Assembly (NCBI GenBank): GCA_963920765.1
Contig: OY987247.1
Location: forward strand, 10,946,471 to 11,010,470
Reading direction: 5' to 3'
Length of the DNA: 64,000 nucleotides
Origin: Ulota crispa
Lineage: Eukaryota > Streptophyta > Bryopsida > Orthotrichales > Orthotrichaceae
A program made the translations under genes and the position numbers. Below the pieces are notes generated by a model. That model worked only from the letters and a program-made list of their open reading frames with translations. It was not told where the DNA came from and did no database searches. Below are positions 47,076 to 58,474 of this stretch, piece by piece; the first letter of the stretch is position 1; every line of letters starts with the position of its first letter.

Positions 47076-47925
47076 ACAAAGGTCTCTACCTTGTGTGACT
47101 GGCCACACCAAACTAAACCAACTTTTCAAACTGGTATTTTGTACAAAACATGTGCTAGTTTTTACTTTTGTGTGTAAAATTTGATTTTTGATTTTGTATG
47201 TCCACTTTTTTAGTTTGTTCAAAATTGGTGTTTTTGAGAGTTTACAAAGTGGCGTCTCAAATCTATTATCCTAGAATGATGAAGAGGTTATCTTTAATAA
47301 AACAATCAATGAAACTTTGAAAAAGTGATTCTTCGAACTTTCCAAAAATACCAATTATTTCTTCATCTGTTTCAAATTGGTTGTTTTTGCCTATGTAGCC
47401 TTGGCATCAACTCACCAACTACTCTCTACATAGTCTAACAACAATGACACTCACATGGGAAGAAAAGGAGGAGGGAATCCTCAAAGGTCCTTTCCTTGCT
47501 ATAAAGTATAGTCGTAAAGTGCAATGGCATCTTCATTGAACTTCCGGAATGTTTGGATCAACAGTAATAAATCTAGCTAAATTTAGCAAAAATTCTATCT
47601 AAAATTTGGTTGAGCTAAAATTCTATTGTAAAAACAAAGAGAAAAATTTGAAAAGTAGTCAAAATTTCAAGATGCAAAACTGTCTTTGAGGTGAGGCGCG
47701 ATTTGACGTGCTCCCTTGTCATTAATGGGACCTCAAATTTAGACAACTTGAGTAGCCATCAATCATATTTGATTCCCCCCACCTAGTTATAATGTGAAGT
47801 GTAAATGTGCTTTTTATTCACTTGCCCTCCCTTACACGACTACTTGTAGATATTATGTCATGGTGGGGTTTGGCACTTGTATGAATGTACTAAATAGTCT
47901 TTTAGTGGCTTCTTGATAAATTGTT
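47076..47925. other. AT-rich intergenic stretch, nothing recognised
   Basis: No gene or repeat boundary supported. Confidence 0.55.
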
Positions 47926-48144
47926 AGTGTACAATAGCCTCAAATAAAGTATGTCGGTTCTTTTTCCTACACTGTCTGTGAGGCCATTTCTAGGTAGAAA
48001 AGAAGCTGGTATGCACACAATTCAAACTTGATTGCTATGGAAATTGGTACACAGCTTCTTAAGCCCATTGAGATGCTTTGCTTTAAATCTCAACGCTTTA
48101 GAAGTACAATACTATATGTATCAACAAAACAAGCTAGATGTATG

Positions 48145-49150
48145 CTACCAATGAGTTGACCCTCCTTTTGCAGCAATCACAGCTTGGATTCGTTTAGGAA
48201 TCATGTCTACTAAGCTTTGCAACCATTCTGGAAGAAGTCCTTCCCATAAATCTTGCAGCTATGCCCACATCTCGTTGTCATTCTGAACTTTAGCTGGTTT
48301 TTGTAACTCTCCTTTCATCTTGGCCCAAACGTTCTCAATAGGGTTCAAATCTAGATTGTTTGTTGGCCATTCAAGCTTTTCAAGCAAACGCAAATCCCTC
48401 CATACCTTTGGCGCTTTCAATTGGTGGACAGGGGCACCATCTTCCATCAAGATGGGGTGGCTGATAGTTGGTAAAAAGTGGATTAACTTACCATTGTACA
48501 CTTGTTCCATAAAATCAACAGTAGTGCAACGTCCTTTGGCCATACGAACAATTTTGCTCTTCTTGTTGCATGCAAATGCTCCCCAAATCATCACTAAAGA
48601 GCGCCCAGACTTAAAAGTTGGTGTAAGACAGTCCATGTTGTACTTTTCATAGGCCCTTCTCCATACCAACACTTGGCGAATATTCTTTGTAATCTCAAAA
48701 GTTGACTCATTTGTCCAAATGACTCTATTCCACTTCTGCATAGTCCAATTCTTGTGTTGCAAAGCAAACTCTAACCTCTTTGCCTTGTGTACAATGCTAA
48801 GAAAAGGTTTTTTGGGTGCAATTTGAGCAAATAGTCCAATAGAATGAAGAGCCTTTCTCACAGTGTTAGGGTGTACCTTCTCTGGCAAAATGTTCATAAT
48901 TTCAGCCAAGGTAGCACGTCTGTTGCTTCTAATCTTGCAAACTAAGGTCCTAACATGCTTCTCCTTGATTTTTGTAGGTCTGCTTGGACTCTTCTTTGGC
49001 TGCAGCAAGCCTCCTTCTTGATCATGCTTCATAATCCTTTGGATCTGTCACTTTGAAACCTCCAGTAAAGTAGCAGTCTTAGGCGTTCTTGTACCTGCAA
49101 TCTTCATTCCAATGATACAAGCCTTTTGTTCAACACTCAACCAAACCCTA
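48145..49150 (-). pseudogene. Tc1-like transposase (DDE type), two stops and a lost catalytic Asp
   Basis: The N-terminal helix-turn-helix begins around 'LSVEQKACIIGMK' (about 49138). The frame is stopped by TGA at 49048 inside that domain and resumes through 'LLQPKKSPSRPTK', a second DNA-binding region and the DDE core. TAG at 48259 interrupts the C-terminus, after which 'LWEGLLPEWLQSLVD' and 'KGGSTHW' continue to a natural stop at 48145. The second catalytic position is kept (MEDGAPVH) and so is the third (DLNPIENVW), but the first, expected as a WTDES-like motif, reads WTNES, so the first Asp is Asn. The enzyme is therefore dead even without the stops. Confidence 0.85.
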
Positions 49151-49168
49151 GACAAAACATGAGACTCC

Positions 49169-49423
49169 AACACCATATTCATTAATTTGGGAAAAACAAA
49201 GGTACCATTTTATACTCCACCTCAAACCCAAAAAGTTACTTTAAACCAGATTCAAAGGTGTCAGATTCAGTCTGAGCCACTAAGATTTTCCCTCGCAAAT
49301 CCCTTCCCTTAGGTGAGGGCACATGTACAAAAAAATCACTGAGCTTGGTTTGAGGTGATCACCTCAAACTTCTTGAAAGTCCCAAAATGTACCATTTTTC
49401 GCAAAATTAATGAATATGGTGTT
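49169..49423. mobile_element. MITE of the AACACCATATT family, copy 3, inside the Tc1-like element
   Basis: It starts AACACCATATTCATTAATTT and ends 'aattaatgaatatggtgtt', an inverted pair of about 20 bp. It lies within the Tc1-like element and therefore postdates it. It shares interior phrases with 43745-44001. Confidence 0.8.
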
Positions 49424-49536
49424 ATCCATAGCAATGCAAGCAAAAAATGGGAGCAAAGAGAAGGAGGTCAAGGGTTTCACGTTTGGCCATATTGAGAGTA
49501 GAAAGCAACAAAGTTTATTTGAGGCCATTGTACACT

Positions 49537-51190
49537 TTGTAAATGTCCAAGTTTAGCATTATCCCTAAACCCTAAAACAACTATGGAAGATTGATGTTAG
49601 ACATCACTAATTCAAATAATTGAAGAATATATGAACTAAACTTAAAAATTACCATTCATAACCTAATAAGCTGCCATGCACGTAGCTAAAAGTTCTTAGG
49701 CAAGAAACAACTTGTAGAAGAAATATTAAACTAAACAAGAAAGTATTGCAACCTGCCTACTACTAAAATTCAAGGTACGTTGCAAAAAATCCAACCTACA
49801 ACCTACGTCTTTGGCAAGTAAAGCTAAAACAAAAAATGAAAATAATAGCGCTAGTTTGGATAGTCACTTTGAATGCTTGCTATAGTGGTGTGGTAAGTGC
49901 CCACACTTTTTTATATTGTTTCCAAAAATTGCATAAGTCAATGTTGCATGTTGTACTCATGATAAATTTGCAAGAAGGGTTGCGTAGGTCCTAACATTAT
50001 GTTTGTGAATCTTCTCATAGGTTGGATTATCTAAATTTTGTGAGTGTATTTAGTGAGCCTGTTTTTGTGTTCTATAATGGACCATGTATCCACAATCACT
50101 TCACTCTATAAAAAAAACAAATGAAAACAACTTCTTTCCATTCTATAAAGATTTTTTTTGTCATGCATGAGACAAAATCCATCCACTTTGGTAGCATTCA
50201 ATGACCCCTCATCTCCTAAGGGGACAAAAAGTGTCCATAGTCCAATTTAAAGTGCTGAAATTTTTGCATCTATGGTTTGAATTCAATAAAACTTGTTAAT
50301 GAAGTTGCACATATTAGTCTATTGTACATGTAGGTCTGTTTCAACAAGCTCATGTTGATATATTTTACTTCTCTCCATTCAACAATTCAGTAGGGAGAAA
50401 TGAAGGCTACAACTTTGGGGGCTTGTATCTTCTTCATCAAATATTTTGCTTTCAATACAATTTGTTGAATTTTGTTCCTTTTAAAGTTTAATAATTGTGG
50501 CAGAGTTTTCATGTCAATCCAAGTTGTTTTGAATGTTTGGGAGCAACTCAAAGTTCAAAATCCAAACATTTTTGCATTATTGTGAGCTTTGGTGCCTTAT
50601 AACTTCTTCATACAAAGTCTATTTTCAACATTTTTTTACTAGAAAAGTTGTGCATACTAGTCTAGTTTTTTGTTCTTAAAATTTCATATCAATCCAAATA
50701 GTTATGAGTGAATGAGAACCAATTTATTAGAGGGAGGTTCAGCTATAGATGTGATTTTTTGCTACATTATTCATTGTTTTTTGACATTTCAAAACAATTT
50801 TGCAAACACAATGAGTTTATTGAAAGATACTTTCTTTCACCAATGTCTTTGTACATTGGTTTCAAAATCCCTTTACTTTTTAAATATTTTCCATTTGAAA
50901 AATTATAGAAATTGGATTTTGCCTCCGAATGCAATTTTAGGACAATTTCAGCATCTTTTTCAACACCAAAACATAATAATCTTCCAATCTATGTAGTCAA
51001 TTTATCCCAAATTTGACCCACATCAACTACAACATGCACACTACAAGATTGTATAGTTGAGATTTTCCTACTTTGCTAACATTTAAACTTACAACACTTG
51101 AAAAGCAAGGATGTTATAAAGCATATTTGGACCTTATACAATGAGGGGTTTTTAGGCATGTTTGGACCTTAGGCAATAAAGGATTAAGGG
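49537..51190. other. AT-rich intergenic stretch
   Basis: No gene seen. The last bases ('ggattaagggttaa', 51181-51194) look like the right end of another TTAA-type element whose left end I could not place. Confidence 0.5.
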
Positions 51191-51623
51191 TTAACTTAAG
51201 GGAATTGATATGTGCACGTTGGGGGATTTATAATTGCACATCCCCTAGGGTAAATTATAAATTTCTACCATCAAAAAGTTGAATTTGAGAATTTTGAAAT
51301 CAGATTTGGACTTAGAGGCCATGGTTTACTCTAGAACCATTAAAAAAAGTTGCAATTGAACAACTTACAACACCCAATGAAAAAGCTCATTTTTTTACAA
51401 ACAAAAGTAAAAGTAACACTTTTTCCCCTAGCTAAGCTTTTTCATTTTTGTGTTGTTCAACTGCAACCCTTCTTATGGTTGTAGAGTAAACCATGGTCTC
51501 TAAGTCCAAATTTGAATTCAAAATTCTCAATTCAACTTTTTCATGGTGAAAATCTACAATTTACCCCCTTGGGAGTGTCTAAATATCAACCCCCAATGTG
51601 CACATTTCAATTCCCTAACTTAA
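51191..51623. mobile_element. Foldback MITE with TTAA tips
   Basis: Left arm starts TTAACTTAAGGGAATTGAT and the right arm ends with its inverted counterpart 'caattccctaacttaa'. The inverted similarity extends inward about 200 bp on each side through 'gtgcac...tgggggat', 'aaattgtagattt' and 'ggccatggtttactct'. The centre is near 51410. The final TTAA is shared with the next element. Window positions 1-215 hold a diverged arm of the same family. Confidence 0.75.
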
Positions 51624-52164
51624 CCCCTAAAAGCCCAAGGGGGTAAGGGCAAAACATAGATTTGTTATAAAATGGTACTTTTGTAACTTTGATGAAGTTT
51701 GCTTCAAAAGCAAAAGTAAGAATCATAATGTTCAATAATTATCCATATTGTTGAACACCCAAAAAAAGTTTTGGATTTTTATGTAATGAATTTAGAAGCA
51801 TTTACCATTTAATATTCACCAAAATTACAAATTTTACTCATAGATTTCAAAATTTGGTATGATTGGTTAAAAATTGAATTCTATCCAAAATTTCAAAAAT
51901 GCAATCTTTTGAAAGGAGAGAACATTACTAGTTTCATGAAAAAGTAAATTTTACAACATTAACAAATATTGAAGTGTTTGTCTTTGAAAAAATCTCCTTG
52001 ATAAAGCTTAACTTGGATTGACATGAGTCAAGTTAAGTTGGAAAGTAGACTCGATTTTCTAGTACAAAAAACATATTTTTTTGAAAAGAAAAAAATCATC
52101 TCAAGCAGTCCAAGAAAAACAAGCAGCAACCTGGAAAATGGTCAATTGGGCGCTTAGGGGTTAG
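51620..52164. mobile_element. TTAA-type MITE (about 545 bp)
   Basis: It starts TTAACCCCTAAAAGCCCAAG and ends 'caattgggcgcttaggggttag', an imperfect inverted pair; the right TTAA has become TTAG. Shared first TTAA with 51191-51623, and three bases separate it from the next element. Confidence 0.6.
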
Positions 52165-52166
52165 AG

Positions 52167-53211
52167 TTAACCCCTAAAGGACCACGTCCTTTTTTCTGTG
52201 AAAACCACTAAAAACTACCACTTCTAGGAGGTTTAGTAAAAAGGGCATTTATATTTTGTTTTAGGGAAATCCAACCATAGGATCTTGCCTTGGACTAGAA
52301 GAAGTACTTACGTGAAAAAAATTAGCTCATTCCAAATGAAGAGGAGTGAGATATTTACATCTAAATTGAAAAAAAATGGTTTTTTTCCATGCTACCCAAA
52401 AATTTCAGAAGCCTTTGATCACTCTTATAACAAAAAAAATGCTCTACCCAAAGTTGTGCTTTTTTTTTCCATGTAGAAGATCAAGTTAGGTAAGTGTGGG
52501 AGAATTTTCAAATCAATTGAAACTATACAAGACATGGGAAAAAATAGTAAGCAAAAAGAAGTAGAGAATGAGTCAAAACACTAGATTGTTAAGAATTTAA
52601 TTATGAAAATGAAAAATGCTAATCCCAATGGTAATAATGTTGTGATAAACAATCTACTTCCTGTAAACCAGTAGCAGTTTTGGCAATTAGATGGCAAAAT
52701 AAATGTTTTCCTAACTTCAACATACATTGTAAGGGGGTCAAAAAAACATTTGATTTGCCACTAATTGCCAAAATTGCTACCAGTTTACAGTATTGAAAGT
52801 TGAGTAAAATAAAAGACTTCAAAGTTTATTTTAGAGTAGAGTATCCATAACTGCCCGCAAACAAAAACTCCTCATAACTTTCATGTCATTGATTAAAATT
52901 GAATGATTCAAAGCTTCCCATAAATAAATAAAATCTAAAGAATCAATTTCAAATTTTTATTTCAAAAAAAAGTAAATTTTAAAGAAGTGTTTGGGCTACC
53001 CGGATGGGCAGTCCTCTCCAAATTTTCATAAGTTCATGCATAACTTCTTCATCAAATGTTGGGGTGAAGAAAAAATTAGATGCCCACATAGATCTTTGAA
53101 TTCTCCACCTTCCACAAAAGTTTCAAAAAATCACACAAAGTAGTTTAGCCATAGGTACATGCCCAAAGTCCAACTTGTCTTCCAAAGGGACAATGATCCT
53201 TTAGGGGTTGA
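52167..53211 (-). mobile_element. TTAA-flanked MITE, copy 3, with a nested MITE
   Basis: Opposite orientation to copies 1 and 2: the 'gtacatgcccaaagtcc' landmark is near the right end. The left end is TTAACCCCTAAAGGACCACG and the right end is 'gatcctttaggggttga' with TTAA changed to TTGA. The extra length relative to the other copies is explained by a nested insertion at 52661-52790. Confidence 0.75.
52661..52790. mobile_element. 130-bp MITE nested inside TTAA copy 3
   Basis: It begins CTGTAAACCAGTAGCAGTTT and ends with an inverted match through 'ctaattgccaaaattgctaccagtttacag', giving terminal repeats of about 28 bp with few mismatches. The corresponding position of the sister copy at 54191 lacks it, which confirms it as an insertion. 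Confidence 0.8.
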
Positions 53212-54190
53212 GTAAGGCATTAACAATGCACAACTTAAAATTACATTTTCAACATTAATATAGTTTATTAATTGAAGATTTGGAGGTGTTACTAATGCAC
53301 AAAAATGTGTATGTGGTTTAAAGAATTGTGTATGTGGTGTAAAGAACTGCCCTCCAAAAATTGAGCTTTACACATAAATCTAAAAATATATGTACGTATC
53401 ACATTTCACAATAGCAAATTCATTGTCCTTGATTTACTTTAAAATTGTTAAAATGAATACTGAAGAAGTTTGTAACTTTGATTTTCTAATTTTCTAATTA
53501 TAATATAGCAACATCAATTGAAATTCTAATGTTATAGCATTGCAAGCTTCCTTGTGTGTGTTTTGTGGTAGTGGGGAATTTGTTGGCAAGGGTTCAAATA
53601 TGTTCTAAACCGTTATTGTGGCAACCCTCACCAATTGCGTTGGTCATCATTTTCCGTGCAATAGCAAATTGAAGCCCTAATACTTGACATAAAAAGAAGT
53701 ACAATCATTAATAATTTGCAAGTGTATGCATTCACATCTAATCTTATTACTCACAAAAATGGAGATGAATCCGGGACTTACAAAATTTTGTAAAAATCAT
53801 CAAATAGCAACTACCTACCAAAAAGTGAGATTTTGACATCACATGTTGTTTTATCAAATGTTATAATCTCCCATCTCCCACGGTCAATTGTTCCCAAAAT
53901 TCACAAGCCATTTTCTAAGTAGGTGTTCCACTATTTTCAACAGTCACTTTTTGTGGATCACCCTATTGATTGAGATACAATGCATCAAAGTTGTAGGGCT
54001 TCCAAATCCTTGATTTGGTGAAAACAACCTGGGCGCTCAAGGGTTATAACAAAATTGGACCTTTTCCTTATCTAATTTTTCTTTATTTATTGTGAAATTT
54101 TTTCTGTTAATATTATGTATTGATCGATTTGACCCCAACCATGAACAATCAACTCAAATTCTCATATCAAATTATGTAGGCAAGTTTTTA
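53212..54190. other. AT-rich intergenic stretch
   Basis: No gene. 'gggcgctcaagggtta' at about 54029-54044 resembles a TTAA-type right end but has no clear partner. Confidence 0.5.
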
Positions 54191-55118
54191 TTAACCCCTA
54201 AAGGCCCATGCCATTTTTTTCTGTGAAAAACAATGAAAACTGCCACTTTTGGGGATGAAAGGAATTGTTTTTTTTGTTTTTTTTTTGAAATCCAACTGTA
54301 AGATCTTGCTCTAGACAGTATGAGGTACTTGGGAAAGAAAATTGAGCTTATTCCAAATGAAAGGGAGTGAGATATTTACATGCAAAGCAAAGGAAAATGT
54401 TTTTTTTCATATTGCCCAAAAATTTCAGAAAACGTTGACCACTCCTATATCAAAAAATTTGCTCTACGCAAAATTGAGGTTTTCTTTTCCCATATAGAAG
54501 ACCAAGTTAGGTATGCGTGGGATAATTTTCAAATCAATTGGAACTATACAGCACATGGGAAAAATCAATAAGTAAAAAGAAGTAGAGAATGGGTCAAAAC
54601 ACTAAATTGTTAAGAACCTAATTATTGAAATGAAAAATGCAAATCCCAACGGTGATAATGTTGTATTAAACAATCTACTTCCTTTGGTTTAATTTTTTTT
54701 TTCCAAAATATTGAAAATTGAGTAAAATAAAGTACTTCAAAGTTTATTTTAGAGTAGAGAATCCATAACTGCCCGCAAACAAAAACTCCTTATAACTTTC
54801 ATGTCATTGATTGAAATTGAATGATTCAAAGCTTCTCACCCATAAAAATCTAAAGAACAAGTTTCAAAATTTTATTTTAAAAATATATAAAATTTAAAGA
54901 AGTTTTTGGGCTGCTCCTTTGGGCAGCCTTCCCCAAAACTTCAAAAAAACATGCATAACTTCTTCAATAAATGTCGGAATGAAGAAAAAAATTGATACCC
55001 TGTAAATTTTTGAATTTCCCATCTCCCATAAAAGTTTCAGAAAATTACATAAAGTAGTTTACTCATAGGTACATAACCAAACCCCACACGGTCCCCAAAC
55101 GGACAATTTAGGGGTTAA
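54191..55118 (-). mobile_element. TTAA-flanked MITE, copy 4
   Basis: It starts TTAACCCCTAAAGGCCCATG and ends 'ggacaatttaggggttaa', with intact TTAA at both tips. The orientation is as in copy 3. Internal landmarks such as 'atcttgct', 'gaagaccaagttaggt' and 'catgcataacttcttca' match the other copies in order. About 0.93 kb. Confidence 0.75.
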
Positions 55119-56217
55119 CAAACTTTACAATAGATTCCCTTAGATACCATATAAGTAATAGTGTGGATGCAATTAAGGTGTGAGTACGCGTGCTGGAATC
55201 TTGAAAATTCGGTGCTGAATATGCCTCGTAGTAAACAGTCAACCACGGCAGGCGACGAAACAAAAACGCACGCTGCTCCCAAACCCTAGCCTCTCGACAT
55301 TCATCCACTTGGATGAACATCTCAACACTGCAATGAATGTAAATACCCGGACTTTTGCAACCCTCTTACAGGTATTGTGACTCATTTTGCTGACATGGCG
55401 TCCGACAATTCGCTACCACCACCCACCCAGCTCCTCGACTCTTTCCCTGTTCTTAGTACGTACATCTCTCAAACCACGTGAAACCGAGATTCCAAAAATA
55501 GTTGATTTCAGAAGAGGGGGAGTGCATGACCTTGCTCCGCTCCTCGTCGAAGCCCCAAAACAAACGGCCGGCTCACTTCGTTGCTGCAACACTTGCGATC
55601 TATCTGGAGTCCGCGTTTTGCAAATCGCGGCGGAGTCGACGAGCACAGCTGAAGCGCCGGATCGTTCTCCTCTCGGTACTCGTTTCTGCCTTGTTTTGGT
55701 TCGCTGTTTTCCTTTTTCTTTTTCATCGGAGATTCGGTCTAGGGTTTTGGTTTTAGATCTGGAGCTGAGATTATGTGGCGCGGATGTCGTTAGCTGCCTT
55801 TTGGCGATGCCGTGAGCTGAAGTTGTAACCTCTCCAAGTTGTATATACCTTTTTTGTTGGAGTGTGTTCGGGATAGAGTTAGTTTTGACTTCATTTTAAT
55901 GTGGAAAAGTTGGAGGTATGCGTTATCGGAACCCTAGTGTTGTTGTGTTTTATGTGGTGAATGTGCAGTTTACTCTCTTTTCGGTGTTTGTGATGTTTCT
56001 TGTATCTTTGGAAAGGAATGTGTTGACCGTGTTTTTATTGCGAACTGATTTTAGGATTTGGAAAGAGAAGCTAAGGATTTTCTGTTGCTTTTGCAGGTTT
56101 GGGATTCTTGTGGTTCCAACCATTAGGGCTCCAAGGTTGTAAATGCGCTTTGGCTTCTGTAGCTTGTAGACAGGTGCAGGGGGAGTTTGTGTAGGGTTTG
56201 CACAAGACCCGTTAGAG
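55119..56217 (+). promoter_or_regulatory. SEC61 alpha 5' flank and probable leader with intron
   Basis: 55380-55830 is GC-rich, as expected for a promoter-proximal leader. A good donor-like site lies at 55675 (CTCTCG then GTACTC) and a good acceptor at 56096 (tgttgcttttgcag), so a 5' untranslated intron of about 420 bp is likely, as is common in plant housekeeping genes. A well-placed ATG at 55395 opens a short frame (MASDNSLPPPTQLLDSFPVL); it could be an upstream open frame or the first exon of something else. The splice choice is inference. Confidence 0.4.
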
Positions 56218-58474
56218 ATGGGGGGCGGCTTTAGGGTTTTGCATTTGGTCAGGCCGTTCTTGTCGGTGCTGCCGGAGGTGCAAACTGCTGATAGGAGAGT
56301 GCCGTTTAGGGAGAAGGTTATGTACACTGTTGTGTCGCTTTTCATCTTTCTGGTTTGCAGCCAGCTGCCTCTGTATGGAATTCATTCCGCGACCGGGTCA
56401 GATCCGTTTTACTGGATGAGAGTGATTCTTGCATCCAATCGAGGAACGGTGATGGAGCTAGGTATTACTCCCATCGTTACATCAGGACTCGTGATGCAGC
56501 TGTTGGCTGGATCGAAACTCATTGAGGTTGACAACAGCGTGAGGGAGGACAGAGCCCTTTTGTAAGTACTCGTTCAGTCTATCTCTTAATATTGTTTGTC
56601 AGACTGGACAATTGTTTTGGCATTCTGTAGGGTATCTATTCCAGAGAAGGGACTCTACATTGGGAGTTTGACTCTGGCCTATTTATTTATTATTTTTTGC
56701 TTTTCAATTGCCTGTTAAGTCAGTTCAAAGTAGTGAATTTGTTTTATCTGTCGGAATCTGTGTAGGAATGGTGCTCAGAAGCTCCTCAGCGTTTTGATCA
56801 CCATCGGAGAAGCAGTTGCATATGTTCTGTCAGGCATGTACGGGGACGTTCGTGACCTCGGTGCTGGAAATGCAATTCTCATCATCATTCAGCTCTTTTT
56901 CGCTGGAATCATTGTTATCTGCCTTGATGAGTTGTTGCAGAAGGGCTATGGACTGGGCTCTGGAATTTCTCTGTTCATTGCGACCAATATCTGGTGAGAT
57001 CTTTTATAACTCATAAATTTTCGTCTAGTGTTGATTTCATTACGATAATTATGTTAGCTTTATATATTCTGTGGATGTTTTTGTGATAGGTTTCGAGATT
57101 TATCACTTTTTGAAAACAAAACTTCAGTCTTCTCCTTATTTAACTTTATGAAGAACGTCAAGTTTACTTATTCTTTGGTGCTACGCTGCAGTGAGAACAT
57201 TATCTGGAAGGCATTTAGCCCAACAACCATCAACAGTGGCCGTGGAGCTGAGTTTGAGGGAGCTGTTATTGCGCTGTTCCATCTACTGTTAACAAGGTCA
57301 GATAAAACTAGAGCGTTGAAGGAGGCTTTCTACAGACAGAATCTTCCAAACGTGACCAATCTGTTGGCGACGGTCGTGGTCTTCCTCATTGTCATCTATT
57401 TCCAAGGATTCAGGGTGGTTCTTCCAGTCCGTTCCAAGAGTGCACGTGGTCAACAAGGATCGTACCCTATCAAGCTGTTTTATACTTCCAACATGCCCAT
57501 CATTCTCCAAAGTGCCCTTGTCTCTAACCTGTACTTCATTTCGCAGGTAATCCAACTTTTATGAGTATTCAGTCACCATTATCTGTTTACTTGGGTATCG
57601 CATTCTCAATGTTGTAATAGGGTTTATCTCATCAACCTGCTTTTTTATTATGGACTCCAGCTTTTGTTCAAGAGGTATAGCAACAACTTTGTCGTGAACC
57701 TACTCGGAAAATGGAAGGAGTCAGAGTACTCTCAGAGTGGGCAACTCATTCCAGTTGGAGGCCTCGTTTACTACATCACTCCCCCTACTAGGTACGCCAG
57801 ACTGCACGCATAATGATGTCGGTTTCTCCGTAGCTGAAGTTGTTATCAGGGTTCTGATTATTTTTTCTTTGTTTTTTAATTGAAGAGCTTTGCTGACCTC
57901 CACTTCCTGTTTATTCTGGCCAGCCTTGGAGACATTGTCGCGAATCCTTTCCACGCGATTTTCTACCTGACCTTCATGCTCACAGCTTGTGCGCTTTTCT
58001 CCAAGACATGGATTGAAGTGTCAGGATCATCTGCTCGAGATGTTGCCAAGCAGCTCAAGGTATTCTACAACCATATTTTACCCTGTTGTTTTTACTCTTG
58101 GAAACTCGAAAGCAGAGGATTAATTGTCCATTTTTCGAAGGTATTAGGTCCAACCGCATGTGAAAGCGAACGAAATACAAGGATATTTTTCCTGGTTATT
58201 CACAGGCCTAACCTATTTTTTGTGTCTTCGACAGGAGCAACAAATGTTCATGCCAGGTCATCGTGAATCCAACCTCCAGAGAGAGCTAAACCGCTACATT
58301 CCCACCGCGGCTGCTTTTGGAGGCATGTGCATTGGAGCATTGACGGTTGTTGCTGACTTCATGGGAGCTATTGGATCAGGAACTGGAATCCTACTTGCCG
58401 TCACCATTATTTACCAGTATTTCGAAACCTTTGACAAGGAGCGTGCTAGTGAGCTTGGATTCTTTGGATTTTAA
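56218..58474 (+). CDS. SEC61A: SEC61 subunit alpha, ER protein-translocation channel, six exons
   Basis: Exons: 56218-56561, 56766-56993, 57192-57546, 57661-57791, 57924-58059, 58235-58474. All borders are GT-AG and in phase, and the product is 477 residues (family members are about 475). SEC61 alpha is the ten-span pore of the ER translocon; with the beta and gamma subunits it passes or inserts nascent proteins. The sequence shows the conserved '[18 protein letters not shown]', '[15 protein letters not shown]', '[21 protein letters not shown]', '[10 protein letters not shown]', '[20 protein letters not shown]', '[20 protein letters not shown]' and '[11 protein letters not shown]' blocks. The start is fixed by the family N-terminus. 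At exon 5 an AG ending at 57887 would add exactly 12 codons in frame; the AG ending at 57923 was chosen because it restores family length and spacing. Confidence 0.97.

Larger units (their letters stand above)
47926..49536 (-). mobile_element. Tc1-like DNA transposon, about 1.6 kb, inactive
   Basis: Terminal inverted repeats AGTGTACAATAGCCTCAAAT (left) and AGTGTACAATGGCCTCAAAT (right, inverted) bracket a broken Tc1-type transposase. A MITE (49169-49423) is inserted between the right terminal repeat and the transposase start, so about 255 bp of the length is a later arrival. The flanks do not show an unambiguous TA duplication. Confidence 0.75.
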
